DNA of 24,901 bases from Ophiocordyceps camponoti-saundersi (nom. inval.) (GCA_003339415.1 PDHQ01000425.1:1-24901), one strand, 5' to 3'. Shown: positions 1 through 12,604, counted from the stretch's first letter. The notes: generated by a model from the letters alone, not told the origin. A program made the numbers and translations.

Positions 1-578
1 TAGCTAGAAAATTTTTAGCTATTCCGGCTATATTAGCCTTAATTAAGGCTATATTTTCTATATCCGGTAATATAATTACGTTATCGAGGAATAACCTTAA
101 ACCGGAAACTATAGAGTAGTTAATTCTGCTTAAAAACTAGATTTTAATACTTAATAATTTCTAGGAAATTAAAGAAGAGGAAAATAAAGCTTTAGAAGAA
201 GAAGATAAAAGCTTATAAGTCTTCTATTATAGCTAGTTTTTTTTACTTATTATTATATAAGTTTTTCTAGCTAATAATATAATTTTTTATTAATATTAAC
301 TCTTTATATATTAATAATTTTATAAAGCTAAAGATTTTTAATAAGTAAGTATATTTAACTTATATTTAAGCTTTTATAAAGCTATTTTATAACTTTATTA
401 TTTATTTTACTATTATTTATTAAGTTATTACTATTATTATTATTAGATTTTATTTTTATTTTTAATATATTAGATTAAAGAATTTATTTCTCGCTTAATA
501 ATAATATAATTAAAAAAAAACTTAATTTCTATATAGTACTTTTATCGCGCTATTTATTAGTATTTTTTTTAGATTAAA
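1..578. other. Degraded AT-rich DNA, no recognisable gene
   Basis: Nothing identifiable is visible here apart from RIP-type composition. By position it could be the gag part of the gypsy relic that follows, but no capsid or zinc-knuckle motif can be read. That assignment is only a guess. Confidence 0.5.
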
Positions 579-770
579 TTAGCTTACGTAAGCTAACTAA
601 AAGCTTAGTCCTTTTAGTCTTTAGTCTTTAGTTAGTTAGTCCTTATATTTAAGGACTAACTAAAGTCCTTAGGCTAACTGACTAAAGACTGACTAAAAGG
701 TACGTACTTTTAGTCCGGACTTTTTTTAGTTAGTCCTAACTGACTAAAGACTAACTAATTTTAAACCCTA
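579..770. repeat. Hairpin-rich short repeat island, MITE-like
   Basis: The block opens with an 18-bp perfect palindrome, TTAGCTTACGTAAGCTAA (579-596). It then holds many copies of GTTAGTCC/GGACTAAC and ACTAAAGACT on both strands. A perfect 13-bp hairpin has arms at 633-645 and 650-662 with a 4-nt loop. Further palindromes are GTACGTAC near 700 and AGTCCGGACT at 712-721. Unlike its surroundings it keeps several TpG dinucleotides (AACTGACT, GACTGACT). This suggests a short element that arrived after RIP of the flanks or was too short to be hit. No target-site duplication or transposase was found, so the MITE label is inferred. Confidence 0.5.
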
Positions 771-1146
771 GCCCTTAACTAGCTAAGCTAGCTTTAATAC
801 TATTAATACTATTATAATTCCTAAATATATAAACTACTTTCTTAACTATAGCTTTATATTTTTTTTTAATAATATTTATACTAAGCTAAATATAAACTTT
901 ATTATCCTTAAAAGTAACTATATTTTAATAAAACTATTTAATTGTTATACTTTTAAGGAGATTATATATAAAGAAAATAAAGAAAACTATACTATAAACT
1001 TAGAAATTTTTATTCCTAGGAATCTTAAGTTTCCTCTAATATTTATATCTAAACCTCTTAGTATTTATATATATATCTTATCCTTTAATACGCTAAAAAT
1101 AATATAAGACCTCCCTTATATATAAGTCTACGTTAATAATATAGAT

Positions 1147-1400
1147 ATTACCCTTATATTAGCACTTTTTAATATAGGGGCTAAGATAAATATTATTACT
1201 TTTTGCTATACTTATAAATTTAACCTTAAATACCGCCTTATCTTAGTTAATATAATATCTTTTAATAAGAAATTAACTTAGTTAGTAGCTATCTTAGATA
1301 TTATTATCTTCGTAAATCTTATTTATATATTTATCTAAATCTTTATTTATTATAATAATATACTTATTTTTTTTATCTTAAGTATATTATTTATTTGCCT
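1147..1400 (+). pseudogene. Retropepsin (protease) remnant of the gypsy relic
   Basis: The + strand reads LALFNIGAKINIITF around 1159-1203. This lines up with the active-site region of retroviral-type aspartic proteases, which carry D-S/T-G-A followed by a hydrophobic stretch. Here the catalytic Asp is Asn and the next residue is Ile, both explainable by TpG-to-TpA and CpA-to-TpA changes. The 3' limit is approximate. Confidence 0.65.
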
Positions 1401-2483
1401 TACTTAGCTAATATTTAATTACTAAATAAAAACTAAAAATCTTTATATTTAGTATATTTTTAAATTAACTTAAATTATTACCTTTATAGTAAGATTACTT
1501 ATATAAGATAATAAATAACTTATCCCTTTTCTAAGCTTAGCTTTTATTAATATTATTATATTAGCTATTAGGAGTAGTAGTAACTTTCCCTAATAGGGAT
1601 TAGGGCCCCTTTTTATAAGGAAAAGGGAGGAAAAAAGGTTAGCACCTTAAGGGGTAATAATTTACTAAGAAAAGGAGTTAGTTTTCTTTATTTTAAATAA
1701 AATTATATAAAATAGAAAAAATAATTAAATAGTTATATAAGCTAATAAGTAATAAGATATTATTAATTAAAACTTAGATAAAATTAACTAATAATAGACT
1801 TATTAGAAATATATTATAATATTACCTTTATTAATTAAAGCGTTATCTAATATCTTAGACTTATTAAATAAGAAAGGAGATATAGAAATAAAGGCTAAAG
1901 CTACTTAAATACTCTTAATTATCTAATAAGAGGAAACTAATAATAATAAAGCGTGCCTTTAGTTAGTAGCTCTTATAAATATAATATATAAAAAAAAGGC
2001 TAATAAGAAGGTACCTTATAATAATATTTACCTAGATAAATTTATCCTAAAAGGTAATTTTAGCTAGAAAGCTAGGAAATAAAATATAGTTAAAAAAATA
2101 TTTATAATAATAAACTATTTAATAAAAATATTACTAGTAAATTCTCTAAAATTATAAAAGGTTATAAACTAACCCTTAATTAATTAGTTAATATATAAGA
2201 ATAAATAACTATAATATTATCTAATAATAAGTAAGCTATATTATACGCTATACTTATTAATAAGGAGGCCGCTTTAGCTTAAGATTATAGTAAAAAAAGA
2301 TAAGTAAATTAATTAGTCGCGCCTCTTATTATATTTAAAATCGTTAAGTATAAGGCTTAGTAAGTAAAGCTAGTTAATATCCCTAAAGCTATACTTCTAT
2401 AAGTAGTTAAATTACTTAAAAATAAGGTATAATATAAGGTTTTAAAACCTAGTTACGCCTCTTACTATAATTACTATATAATA

Positions 2484-2975
2484 GTAGCTAAAAAAGATAG
2501 ACGGGTTCGGCTTATTAACTTTATAATAATACTTAATAGCTATATTATATAAGACGCTAACCTGCCCCCTTATACTAATAAGTTTAGTAAATAATTTATA
2601 ATATATAAGGTTTTAATACTCTTAGACCTCTTTTTAAAATATAATTAAATACTTTTAAACCTAAAAAGCTAAGATTATATAACTTTCGTAATATTAATTA
2701 GTCTTTTCCGTTAATATACTATATTAATAAGGGCTATAAACTTAGTAAGTTAATTTATAAAGGTTATATAGTAAATATTATTTAATTTTATCTTAAAAGT
2801 TTATAATATCTTTATAGATAATATCCCTATTAAGGGACTAGAGACTATATATAATAATAAGGAAGTAAAGCTAAGAATTAAACGCTTTATTTATAAATAC
2901 CTTATTAATATTAATAAGGTCCTTATTAATATTAAGCTAATAAGCTATATAGTTACTAAAAAGAAATCTCGCTAA
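2484..2975 (+). pseudogene. Reverse transcriptase remnant of the gypsy relic
   Basis: From 2484 the reading VAKKDRRVRLIN is followed by a stop and then DANLPP. These match the fingers region of gypsy RTs, where residues near R-x-V-x-D-Y and D-x-x-P-L/P-P are conserved. LLDLF (about 2623-2637) corresponds to the first catalytic Asp motif. NIFIDNIPIKG (2805-2837) corresponds to the F/Y-x-D-D catalytic box, with its second Asp now Asn. KKKS near 2960 matches the segment just after the palm. All differences seen at key residues are RIP-type transitions. In-frame TAA and TAG codons inactivate it. Confidence 0.85.
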
Positions 2976-3289
2976 TACTAAGAATTAATAAAACTTATAA
3001 GGTTTATAATAAGCTTTTATAAGAGGAAGCCGATTAATTATAAGGTTAAAAAACTTAAAAGCTAAGTTACTTATAACTTAATTTATTAAATTAGATATTT
3101 CCTAAGCTTTGTAAGCTTTTCTCGAATTTAGATCCCCTAGTTTACTTAGATTATAAAGCTACTAATATCCTTATTAAAAAAAGACGCCCCTTAGAAATAA
3201 ATAGCGGAATACTCTAAAGCTATAGAAAACCTTAAAGTATTACTATTTTTCTTAGTTCCTAATATTATTTAATTTAAGACTAAACTACG

Positions 3290-3665
3290 AGGAAATTATC
3301 CTTATATACGATACTAACCTTATAAGATAAAGAGTAGTTTTACTATAAGAAGTTAAAAAAACTAAACGAATAGTTAAGTTTAAAAGCGGTATATAAAACT
3401 CCGCGGAAGCTAATTATAATATAATAAAAAAGGAATATAAAGCTATATTATATATTATAAAACGCTTATAACTTTATCTTTATAAGGTTTATTTCTACTT
3501 TAAAATAAATATATAAATCTTAATTAACTAACTTAAAAGGTCCCTTAAAAATATTCCTAAAGCTATAAATATTAGATAAGTTAGCTATATCTTCTTATTT
3601 AATTTTACTATACGTTATATTATTAGAAATAAGAACCTTATTATAAACACCTTATTTTAAAAGCT
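3290..3665 (+). pseudogene. RNase H remnant of the gypsy relic
   Basis: SAEANYNIIKKEYKAILYIIKRL is read from about 3400, across the section after a stop; the recognisable core is SAEANYNIIKKEY. This matches the segment of gypsy RNase H where S-x-x-E-x-x-Y and K-E are conserved. It is followed by FNFTIRYI, which matches the end of the domain just before the connection to integrase. The reading frame is broken by several TAA codons at former Arg, Gln or Trp positions. Confidence 0.8.
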
Positions 3666-3929
3666 AATTATAAATATTAACCTCCTTAAATAAGAAAAAG
3701 ATTAAAACTTAGAAAACTTTATAAACTTATACTTTAATATAATAATTATATAATCCTCTAATTAAATACTTTCTAATAAGTATAGTTAGATTATAGCTTT
3801 TTTACGTAAGATAGATAGGCCTTTATATATAAAAGCTTAAGCGTTTTAGAAATTTAAAATAATAGCCCTAACTTTTATAATACCTAAAAATAAATTTTAG
3901 AAAAAGCTAATAAGGCTTAAATAATATCC

Positions 3930-4620
3930 CCGTTTAGTTATTAATAAAGAAAGATAATAAAAAGAGATTATAACTAAGTTTTATAAGTAAATAAGCTATA
4001 AAGGAAGAGAAGTTATATATAACTTTATTAAAGAACGCTACTAGTAGCTAAGCTTATAAAACTATATAAGTATTATTATCTTAACCTATTCTATCTATTA
4101 GAAACTTAACCCTTAATAGCTTAAGGAACGCTTAGTCTTAATAGCCCCTAGTTAACTTTTTAAAAAAATTTATTTAAATATTTAATATATATTAATTAAT
4201 TAAGGGTATAAATATCTCTTAGAAATATATAATAACCTTACTAGATAGGTTAAGGTTACGCTAATAAAAAACCTTATTATAGCCGCTATAATAAAATTTA
4301 TACTTTTAATTATTTATTATTACGAAGTCTTATTTAAAGCTATAATAGATAGTAGCCTTAAAATTAAGTTTATATTTCGAATAATCCTTAAAGATTTTAA
4401 TATAAAAGTTATCCTAATTTCTAAATATAACCTTAAAGTAAACTTAGTTATTAAGGTTAAGTATTAGTTAATCTTTTTAGCTTTTATAAAAATAGCTTAA
4501 GAAATAAGGAAATAAGTTAAGTTTTTACCTTAAGCTATCTTAGCTAATTATATAGCTATTAAAAACTTATATAGAATATTAGTATTTTACCTTATTTATA
4601 AATAGGAGCCGGTTTTACTT
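3930..4620 (+). pseudogene. Integrase remnant of the gypsy relic
   Basis: EEVIYNFIKERY at about 4007-4042 corresponds to the segment leading into the HHCC zinc-binding fold. The core then reads QLNP- and LKERL-like residues, a segment GYKYLLEIYNNLT (about 4204-4242), IIDSSLKIKF (about 4345-4374) at the position of the second catalytic Asp, and DFNIKVILISKYN (about 4393-4431) just before the catalytic Glu region. The block order and spacing are those of the rve integrase core of Ty3/gypsy elements. Stops at Trp and Gln positions show RIP inactivation. Confidence 0.8.
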
Positions 4621-5040
4621 TTTAAAGTTAAATACCTTACCTAGCGCCTTATTAACTAAGATAAGATATAAAAACTATTTAATTTATTAATAATATATAT
4701 AAAGGTATTAAGGAGAAAGAAAGAGGATATAGAAAAAGCTAGATTTTAAGTTATAACTTATCGATAATATCTTACTTAAAAGATAAATAATAATAATAAG
4801 TATAAACTTTATTTTAAAAACTTTAAATAAGAAAACCTTATCCTTTATTATAATATATAATAAGCTGCTAACTTTAGAAAAGTTATTAAGTTATAAATAA
4901 AGTAAAATAAACCTTATAAGGTAATATTAAAAGCTAAAATTACCGGAAATTACTATTTAAAAATATTAGATAAGATTAACTTTAAAAGAATAATTTTTAA
5001 GGATTATTTTAAAAGGTTTTACTAAGCGGAAAATAAATAA

Positions 5041-7335
5041 TAATTTTCTAACTTTAATAACTAGCTTCTATAAGGGAAAAAGCTTACCTTTATTATAGCG
5101 ACCTTTTTTATAATTAAAGAGGAAGTTAACGCTAAAATATATAAGGTTTAGGATTTAAATATTAAAGCTTATAATTAAATAGTTTTAAGAAGCTATATAG
5201 CTTTTAGCGATTAAAATAATAAAGTAATTATTAGGGCTAGTCTCTTTAATACCTAAACTAAGCTAAAAACCACGCTTAAGGTTTAGCTCCCTTAAATTAC
5301 TAAGGTATAGAAAAGCCTTTATATTAAAGCTATCTTATAATTACTATATAAGCTTTAAGGGGAAAGTATTTTAATATAGTTATATAAATAAAGGTATAAT
5401 AATATAATAACTTTTTTTTCTTATTTTAGCTTTTTTATTAGATTCTTATACTTATAATTAATTACTTTAATTTAGTTTTAAGATTTTCTAAGCTTACTTT
5501 TTAATATTAAGCTACTTATTACCCTCTCTAAGCTTTAAATTATTATTTAAGAATAAGTTAGGTGCGTTTTTAACTAAATAAGGAGTAACTTAAAGATTTA
5601 AATAATCTTTATATATTATAACTTTAATAAAAATATTTTTACCGCTTATAAAATAATTAAATATCTATAAAGCCTTATTATTTTTTATATTAATAAAATA
5701 TTTAATATATTAACGCTAATTATAAATAGTAGCCTTAATTTTATTTTAAATATAATTTAAATAGCTATAGCTTTTTTAGCTAAATATTAATATATATTTA
5801 TAAAAAAAGGTTAAGATATATTTTTTATAATAAGTAATAATTATAATTTAAAATTATAAATAATAGCTATATATCCTTAAGTAATATTACTTAAAAATTA
5901 AAATAAGAAAAGCTTTAAAATATTTAAAATATTTATTTTTAATTAAATAGTTAAAAAAAGACCTTTTTAGGTACGCGATCTTAGTTAGGATATAAATAAC
6001 TTAAGGTATCTCTATTATCTCCTCCTAAAACTCTCTCTCCCTAACCTTAAAGAACTAATAAAAGAAATATTTAAGAGGAGATATTTTAGCTATCTCTTAT
6101 TTTATAAAAGCTAAAATATTTTTAGGAACTTTTTCGCGGAAAGCTATCTTAATATAAATTAAAACGCTAAAATATCCGATATTAATACCCCCTTTATATT
6201 AAATCTTAAGGTAAATATAAACTTAAGTATAAGAATTTAGCTTTAATATTAAGGATTATTTAATTAAAATACTTACGCGTATATATTCTAAGTAAAAAAA
6301 AGTTTTAAGCGTAGTTTAGCTTTACTAAGCTAAAGTTAATAGAATATTTATTTTTTTTATATTTATTTTATAAGAAATAAAGTTATAAATATTTAGAAGA
6401 TAATTTCTTATTTTCTAAGCTTACTTTTCTTTAATTAACTTAAAAGCTATTATAATTAAAATTTTTATTATTAACGCGTTTAAGTTAAGTAAGCGAAAAA
6501 AAAAAATAAATAAAAAAGAAAAAGATAAAAGCGAAGCTAATAGCTAGCTAATAATTATTCTTTCCTAATTAGGAAAAAGCCCTCTTTATTTTTTTCTTTA
6601 TAATATTATAATATTAACTAAAATATATTATAGTAAGCTTAATAACTAAGGTAAAGAATAATAATAAAATAAAGCGATATATTTTCCCTCTTCTCTTATA
6701 TATACTCTTTTTTTTCTTTATTATAATTATTTAATTAAAAATACTTATATACGCTATATATTATTAATTTTAAATTAATAATAAAATAGAATTATTAGAT
6801 TTAAATATTAAGCTTAATAAAGAAGTAAATATTAAGCTTAATAGAATATTTTTTAGTAATAAAAATAATAAGTTTAAAATTATTAAAATAACTTATAGTA
6901 AGGTAATAATAAGGTATAAGTTACTAAACCTCTTATTTTAAATAATAACCCTTAATTTTACCTAAACTTTTAACTATAAGTAACCCCCTTAGTTTATAAA
7001 GCGTATAATTTAGCTTAAAAAATATATTAAGCTTTTTATAAATAAAATTAAATACTTAAATATATTTTAAGTTAGCGAAAAAATCGTTAAAGTTATATTT
7101 TTTAATAATATCTTAAATTAGGACTATTACGCTAATAATATTAAGCGTTTTATTTTTTAAGCGTAAAAATAATAATAAATAACTAGCTTTAAATTAAAAG
7201 CTATATTTAAAATTTTAAATAAAAATATTAAAAATAAAGTATATTTATTTATATCCTTAATAGTAATTATAATACCTTCTAATATTAATAAAGTTATTAA
7301 TATATTATTTAAAAAGAAATTTAATTATACTATAT
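5041..7335. other. AT-rich degraded DNA between elements
   Basis: There are no readable protein motifs on either strand. A 24-bp tandem duplication lies at 6802-6849, where an 18-mer starting TAAATATTAAGC appears at 6802 and again at 6826, each copy centred on the palindrome ATTAAGCTTAAT. A purine-rich AAGGGGAAAG lies near 5356. The last few hundred bases and the DNA after 9111 probably belong to one older repeat that was split by the LTR element. Confidence 0.6.
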
Positions 7336-7545
7336 TATAAAGGATTAGTTTATAACTAATCGTAGCTAGATAAGGGGGATTATAGCGGATATATTTAAGT
7401 TTTCCTAATAGCGCTTAGTTATCGCGCGGGGTATATAGCTAGCTTAAGAAGGGGGCTTCTTTTCTTTCTCCTTCCTCTCTTTAATAGCTTTAATTATAAC
7501 TCTATTTTAGCTTATTTCTATAATCGCTTTAGTAAGACCTTTATA
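7336..7545 (+). repeat. 5' LTR of the short LTR element
   Basis: This is the upstream copy of the 210-bp repeat, containing GCGCTTAGTTATCGCGCGGG in its middle. It carries A or T at most positions where the downstream copy has G or C, so it was hit somewhat harder by RIP. The sequence after it does not show a clear tRNA primer-binding site. Confidence 0.8.
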
Positions 7546-8901
7546 TTAATTAAAGCTCCTTTTACCGCTAACCGAACGTAAAAGTAAAATCTTAGTATAG
7601 AACGCTATTAAATTCTACCTATATTAAAGCCGCTCTCGGCTTATTTTAGCCTAAACTCTTAGCTAGCTACTATATATACTAAATTTATAATTAACGGAGC
7701 TATAATTAGAAAGCCTAAGTCCTAATTTTACTATATTTTTTTATATCTTAGCACTTTCTAGTAGATATTCCTTCTATACGTTATTACGGCTATAGATTTT
7801 TCTTACTAGCTTAAAGCTTTTTTAGCGTATATCTTTAAGCTTTTTAGGAAGAGTTATAAGAAGCGCTAAATAGGTTTTTCCTTAGTTAGGATATATTAGG
7901 GGCTATTAGAGCCCTTTAGAGAATATATTATAAGGTAAGAATATACCTTTTTCGAGGCTAGACCGTTATATTAATTTAATTATATTAAGATTATTCTACT
8001 TTTATCTAAGCTACGTAAGGAGCTATAAAAGCGCTTAGATTATAAGAACTAGCTTATAATATACGTAGCTTTCGCTAGCTTTCTCTAAGGCTTTAATAAA
8101 ATATTTAGTTTTAGGAATATTCTTAACGCGCTAGTTAATTTACCGCCCCCTTTTTTAGCTAACCTAATAGATATTATATTTATATAATCTTATTTTAATA
8201 TTACTAAGCGCTAGCGTTATTATTAATATAATTAAATTAGTTATTTTAAGCGTAACTATCCGAAGCTTCGTAAGTAAATAAGGATATTAAAATTAAAGCT
8301 TTTTATAAGCGAAGCGGGGAAATTAAAGGTAAATCTAAAATATTTTAATTAAGGGGATAATAAGTAAGGAGGGATAAGTATATACTAAATATTATAGCTT
8401 AGGTAATTTCCGGCCTTATTATATTACCTTATATAAAAATAGTCTACGCGTAGCTTAGGCGCGTAAATTTATTAGTAAGTATATATTATAGTTATATTAC
8501 GCCCCGGCTTATAAACTAGCGCTAGTAATATATAGCGATAAATATATAGCTAGCTTTACTATTTACTATAATTAGGTTATTCTCTAAGCTTTCCGTAACT
8601 AGCACGGTATTACCTAATCTTATATATTAGCTATATAGGTAAGTTTTTACTATTAGTATATAAGTTTATTAATTCCTACCTTAAGAGGTATTACGATTTT
8701 AAGCTTATTAGAATTTTCCTTATAAGGATCGGGGTTTAATTCCCTAAGCTATAAGGGAGCTTTTCCGCCCTCTTATCCTTATTTCTACGGAGGCTATTAG
8801 GCTATTAGCTAGGGTTTATATAGAGCGTCCCGCTAGCGTAGTAGTACGTAACTTTTCCGTCCTATGCTCCTATTTCCTTAGCTAGCTTAAGGAGGGGGCT
8901 A

Positions 8902-9111
8902 TATAAGGGATTAGTTTATAACTAATCGTAGCTAGATAGGGGGGATTATAGCGGATATATTTAGGTTTTCCTAATAGCGCTTAGTTATCGCGCGGGGTAT
9001 ATAGCTAGCTTAGGAAGGGGGCTTCTCTCCTTTCTCTTTCCTCTTTTCGATAGCTTTAATTATAACTCTACTTTAGCTTACTTTTATAATCGCCTTAGTA
9101 AGACCTTTATA
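8902..9111 (+). repeat. 3' LTR of the short LTR element
   Basis: This is the downstream copy of the 210-bp repeat, directly after the polypurine tract at 8889-8900. It is slightly more GC-rich than the 5' copy. Confidence 0.8.
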
Positions 9112-11691
9112 TATATTAAGGTTTAATTTAAAATAAAAATTAAATAGTTACCTTTTTTTAAGTAATATAGTTAATTTTAGAGGAAATAATATAAACTTTA
9201 GGTATTATTAAAGTAGCTTTTTCTAAGACTAGGAAGCTTAGATTTTTTACTATTTTAATTTAATAAATCTAAAGCGTATACTAAAAGTAAAAAGGGCGAT
9301 AGCAGCTTAAAAAAATATCTTAGCTAAAGTTTAAAAAAATTACCCTTTTTACTATATTATTATCCTTTAAACTTATTAGAAAAAAGTATTCGAATATAAA
9401 TACTTAGCCCTTATTATATTTTAATATTAAGCTTAAGGTTTTATTAAGCTTAAAGTTAATATATATATTAATAGCTTATTAAATAAGCGTAAGATAAGCT
9501 TAAAATAGTTTAAATTAAAAGTTAAGGCGCCCCCTATTTTTAGAATCTTATTAAAAAATTAAGCTATTTAAACTTAAAATAGCTATAAAAACTTATATAA
9601 CTAATTAATTAATAAAGCTATTAGTAATCTTTATATTATTAAAGTAAATAAACTAAATATTTAAAAATCTAAATAGTTTAATTTCTTAAAAAATAAATAT
9701 AATTTTAAACTAAGAAATTAATAAGATTATAAAAAGCTTATAATTAAACTAGAAATAAGCTTAATAATACTTAAAAGCTTATACCTTAAGATTTTTATCT
9801 TTTATTACTAAATTTTTAAGGAATTTTAAATTATTATACTTAGAATCTTTACTAGTAACTTTATATAGGAGGATTATATTATTATATTATACTTAGGCGC
9901 TATAAAGATTAGATAATAGCTTTAGGAAAATTAAGAAAAATAGTAAAAGCTTAATATTAATAATTTTAATATAAGTAAAGGGGCTAGGGATAAAAAAACT
10001 TATAATAAGGGAAAGAATAGGGAGGAAAATAATAAGGCCTATTTTAAAAATAAACTTATAAATAACTAAAATATTAATTAAATAATTTTATTATCTAGCT
10101 TTTTATTTTTATTTAAAATTAATAATTTAGCTACCTTAAAAAATTTTAAGATAATAGCGGGAGTTTAAGATAAGATAAGAATTAAAACTAAAGCTATTAA
10201 GAAGCTTATTAATATTATAAAAAAGGAGAAACTTAATAAAGTAAAGAAAATAGCTTTTTTAAAATTAATAAGTAAGCTATAGTTTAAGAATAAAAACTTA
10301 ACCTTATTATAGTTAGCTTTTACTTTATAGTATAATTTTAGAAAAATAGCTAAGATAAAGCTTAACTAATTAATTAAAAACTTACTAGCTTAAAGGAAAA
10401 CTATTATAAAAAAAGTATAAAAAAATATAAAAACTTTAAAGCTAATAAGGTTTATTTATTATAATCTAGCTAAGAATTTAAAGGTTTAGCCCGGTAAAAG
10501 CCTTATTATAGCTAATATAAGAAAAAAATTAGTTAATCTTAATCTTTTTAATTTTAAAATTAGAAAGGTAATCCCTTATAAAAATTATATAGCTTAGAAA
10601 GATAATTATAGCTTAATACGCTAAGGGAAATATCTCGCGCTTAATTTTATAAGATTAATTATAGCGTATATTAGGAGAGCGCTTATTAAGGATTAGCTTA
10701 AAATATTAAGGATAATTCTAATAATTCTAAAAACTAATATATTTATTAGCTTATAGCCTTTAAGATTTATATACCTTAATATATAAGCGAAGATTAACTA
10801 AGCTATTAATAAGTATTTAATTATATAAAAATAAGCTTAAAAGAGGAAGCCTTAAAGTATTATACTACTAATAAAAAAATAATATAAATATTATAATCGC
10901 TATATTTAAAGGCTTAAGCTTAAAGAAAAATAACTAAAGTTTCTTTATTATTTTCTTTTACTAATAGTCCTTACCGCCTTTTATCTTACCGCGCTTATAC
11001 GCGTTTTATTTAAATTACGAGAAAAAATTAGTTATTACTAAGAAAAAAAGTTAGTTATCTATTATAGCGCGCGCTTAGGGAGAAGTTTAGCGGCGGTAAA
11101 AAATACGCCTTAAGAGAAATAACGCTAAACTAAGATAATATATTATTAAGGGGCTTATATAAACTATAATTAAATAGTCCCTTAAGTCCTTTTAGTTTTT
11201 AAATATTTCTATACTTAAGGATTAAAAAGATAATAATAATAAGATAGGGGCTATCGCTAAGTATATAGTATAGTTTAGTTTCCTTATTAAAGGAGTAAAA
11301 TTAAGTAAAAATTAGTTCTTAAGCTTATTTTCTTAGCTATCCTAAAAGTTATATATTATAAATTAAATCTTAAAAAGGACTTATAGTAAAAACTTTACTA
11401 AATAGAATTATAACTTTATTTTAAATTTTATATTTTTATATCTTAAATTACTAATTTAAATATATATTTTAGAATCTTTAATATTTAATTAAATAGTTCC
11501 TATCTTTCTCTTTTTTTTTCTTATTTTTATAAGGGAAAACAACTTCCTATTATCCCCCTTATAAAGAATTACTATCTAGCCCCTCTTCTTATAGCTAAAG
11601 ATCCCCCCTTATATTAGTTAAAAACTTTAATTATTTAAGAAGTTACGCTTTTTAGGTATTTGCTATACTCGCTTAAGGTATCCTTCTTCCC
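9112..11691. other. AT-rich degraded DNA, no recognisable gene
   Basis: RIP composition continues. Lysine-rich readings on the + strand around 10150-10450 suggest former coding DNA, but no family could be recognised. The segment from 9117 is likely the continuation of the repeat interrupted at 7335. Confidence 0.55.
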
Positions 11692-12465
11692 CCGCTAAAC
11701 TATCTCTTACTACTATACCCGCTATAACTATCTCTTATTACTATACTTATTATAGCTATTTCTTATTATTATACTTATTATAGCTATCTCTTATAATTAT
11801 CTCCTATTACTATACTCGCTATTATACTTATTATAATTATCTTTTATTACTATTATACTTATTATAATTATCTCTTATTACTATACTTATTATAGCTATC
11901 TCTTATTACTATACTTATTATATCTATCTCTTTTTACTATACCCGCTATAGCTATCTCCTTTTACTATACCCGCTATAGCTATCTCTTATAGTTATCTCT
12001 TACTATTATGCCCGTTATTATATTTACTATAGTTATCTTTTACCGCTACTATATATTACCTATTATAGCTATCTCCTATTATTATACTTATTATAATTAT
12101 CTCTTACTGCCGCTATATATTACCCGCTATAATTATCTCTTATTATTATACTTACTATAATTATTTTTAGCTATTATATACTCGCTATAATTATTACCCG
12201 CCGCTTTACTTATTATAGCTATCTCTTATAATTATCTCCCGCCGCTATATTTACTATAGCTATCTCCCGCTATTATACCCGCTATAGCTATTTTTTATAG
12301 TTATTATTTACTACTATACCCGCTATAGCTATTTTTTATAATTATCTCCCGCCGCTATACTTATTATTATACTTACTATAATTATCTTCTTTTATTATAT
12401 TTATTATAGCTATTTTTTATTATTATACTTACTATAGCTATCTCCCGCCGCTATATACCCGCTAA
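11692..12465. repeat. Minisatellite 1, about 28-bp unit
   Basis: Degenerate tandem units carry the core CTATCTC followed by TTACTATAC and then YCGCTATAG or TTATTATAG, with a period near 28 bp and some shorter units. Variants between units are mostly C/T, for example CCCGCTATAG versus CTTATTATAG, so RIP or point mutation acted on an originally C-richer unit. The array ends at GCTAAAAGGGGG. The unit length is not a multiple of three, which argues against a coding repeat. Confidence 0.85.
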
Positions 12466-12604
12466 AAGGGGGATTTATAACCCCCCCTTATAAGTCTTAT
12501 AAGCTAAATTTAAGCGTATTCCTATAAGTATAGCTTAGTTATAAAATATATTAGAAATTAATTAATTTTTATATATAATTTTTATAAAATTAACTTATAT
12601 TACT

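Larger units (their letters stand above)
1140..5040 (+). mobile_element. RIP-destroyed Ty3/gypsy retrotransposon relic (pol)
   Basis: Despite dense stops, the translated + strand still follows the order of a Ty3/gypsy (Metaviridae-type) pol: protease, reverse transcriptase, RNase H, integrase, then a C-terminal segment with readings such as GNYYL at about 4960. The order RT, RNase H, integrase separates gypsy from copia elements. The readable frame changes between domains (protease, RNase H and integrase in one frame, RT in another), so small indels exist besides RIP transitions. No LTR pair could be recognised and gag is not readable. The ends given are those of readable pol, not of the element. 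It cannot be functional. Confidence 0.85.
7336..9111 (+). mobile_element. Short LTR retroelement with 210-bp LTRs
   Basis: Two direct repeats, 7336-7545 and 8902-9111, align at a constant offset of 1566 bp with no indel. I count 14 differences, all transitions. Each starts TATAA and ends TATA, as expected for RIP-altered TG...CA ends. A polypurine tract, AAGGAGGGGGCT (8889-8900), sits directly before the downstream repeat. The 5 bp on either side (7331-7335 and 9112-9116) are both TATAT, a candidate target-site duplication, though weak in AT-rich DNA. The 1356-bp interior is too short for pol and shows no readable gag or pol, so this is a non-autonomous or internally deleted element. The purine tract sets the orientation as +. 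Confidence 0.8.

Noticed and set aside
1560..1660. Purine tract AAAAGGGAGGAAAAAAGG as an LTR-adjacent polypurine tract
   Set aside because: It lies between the protease and RT traces of the gypsy relic, and no LTR-like repeat follows it.
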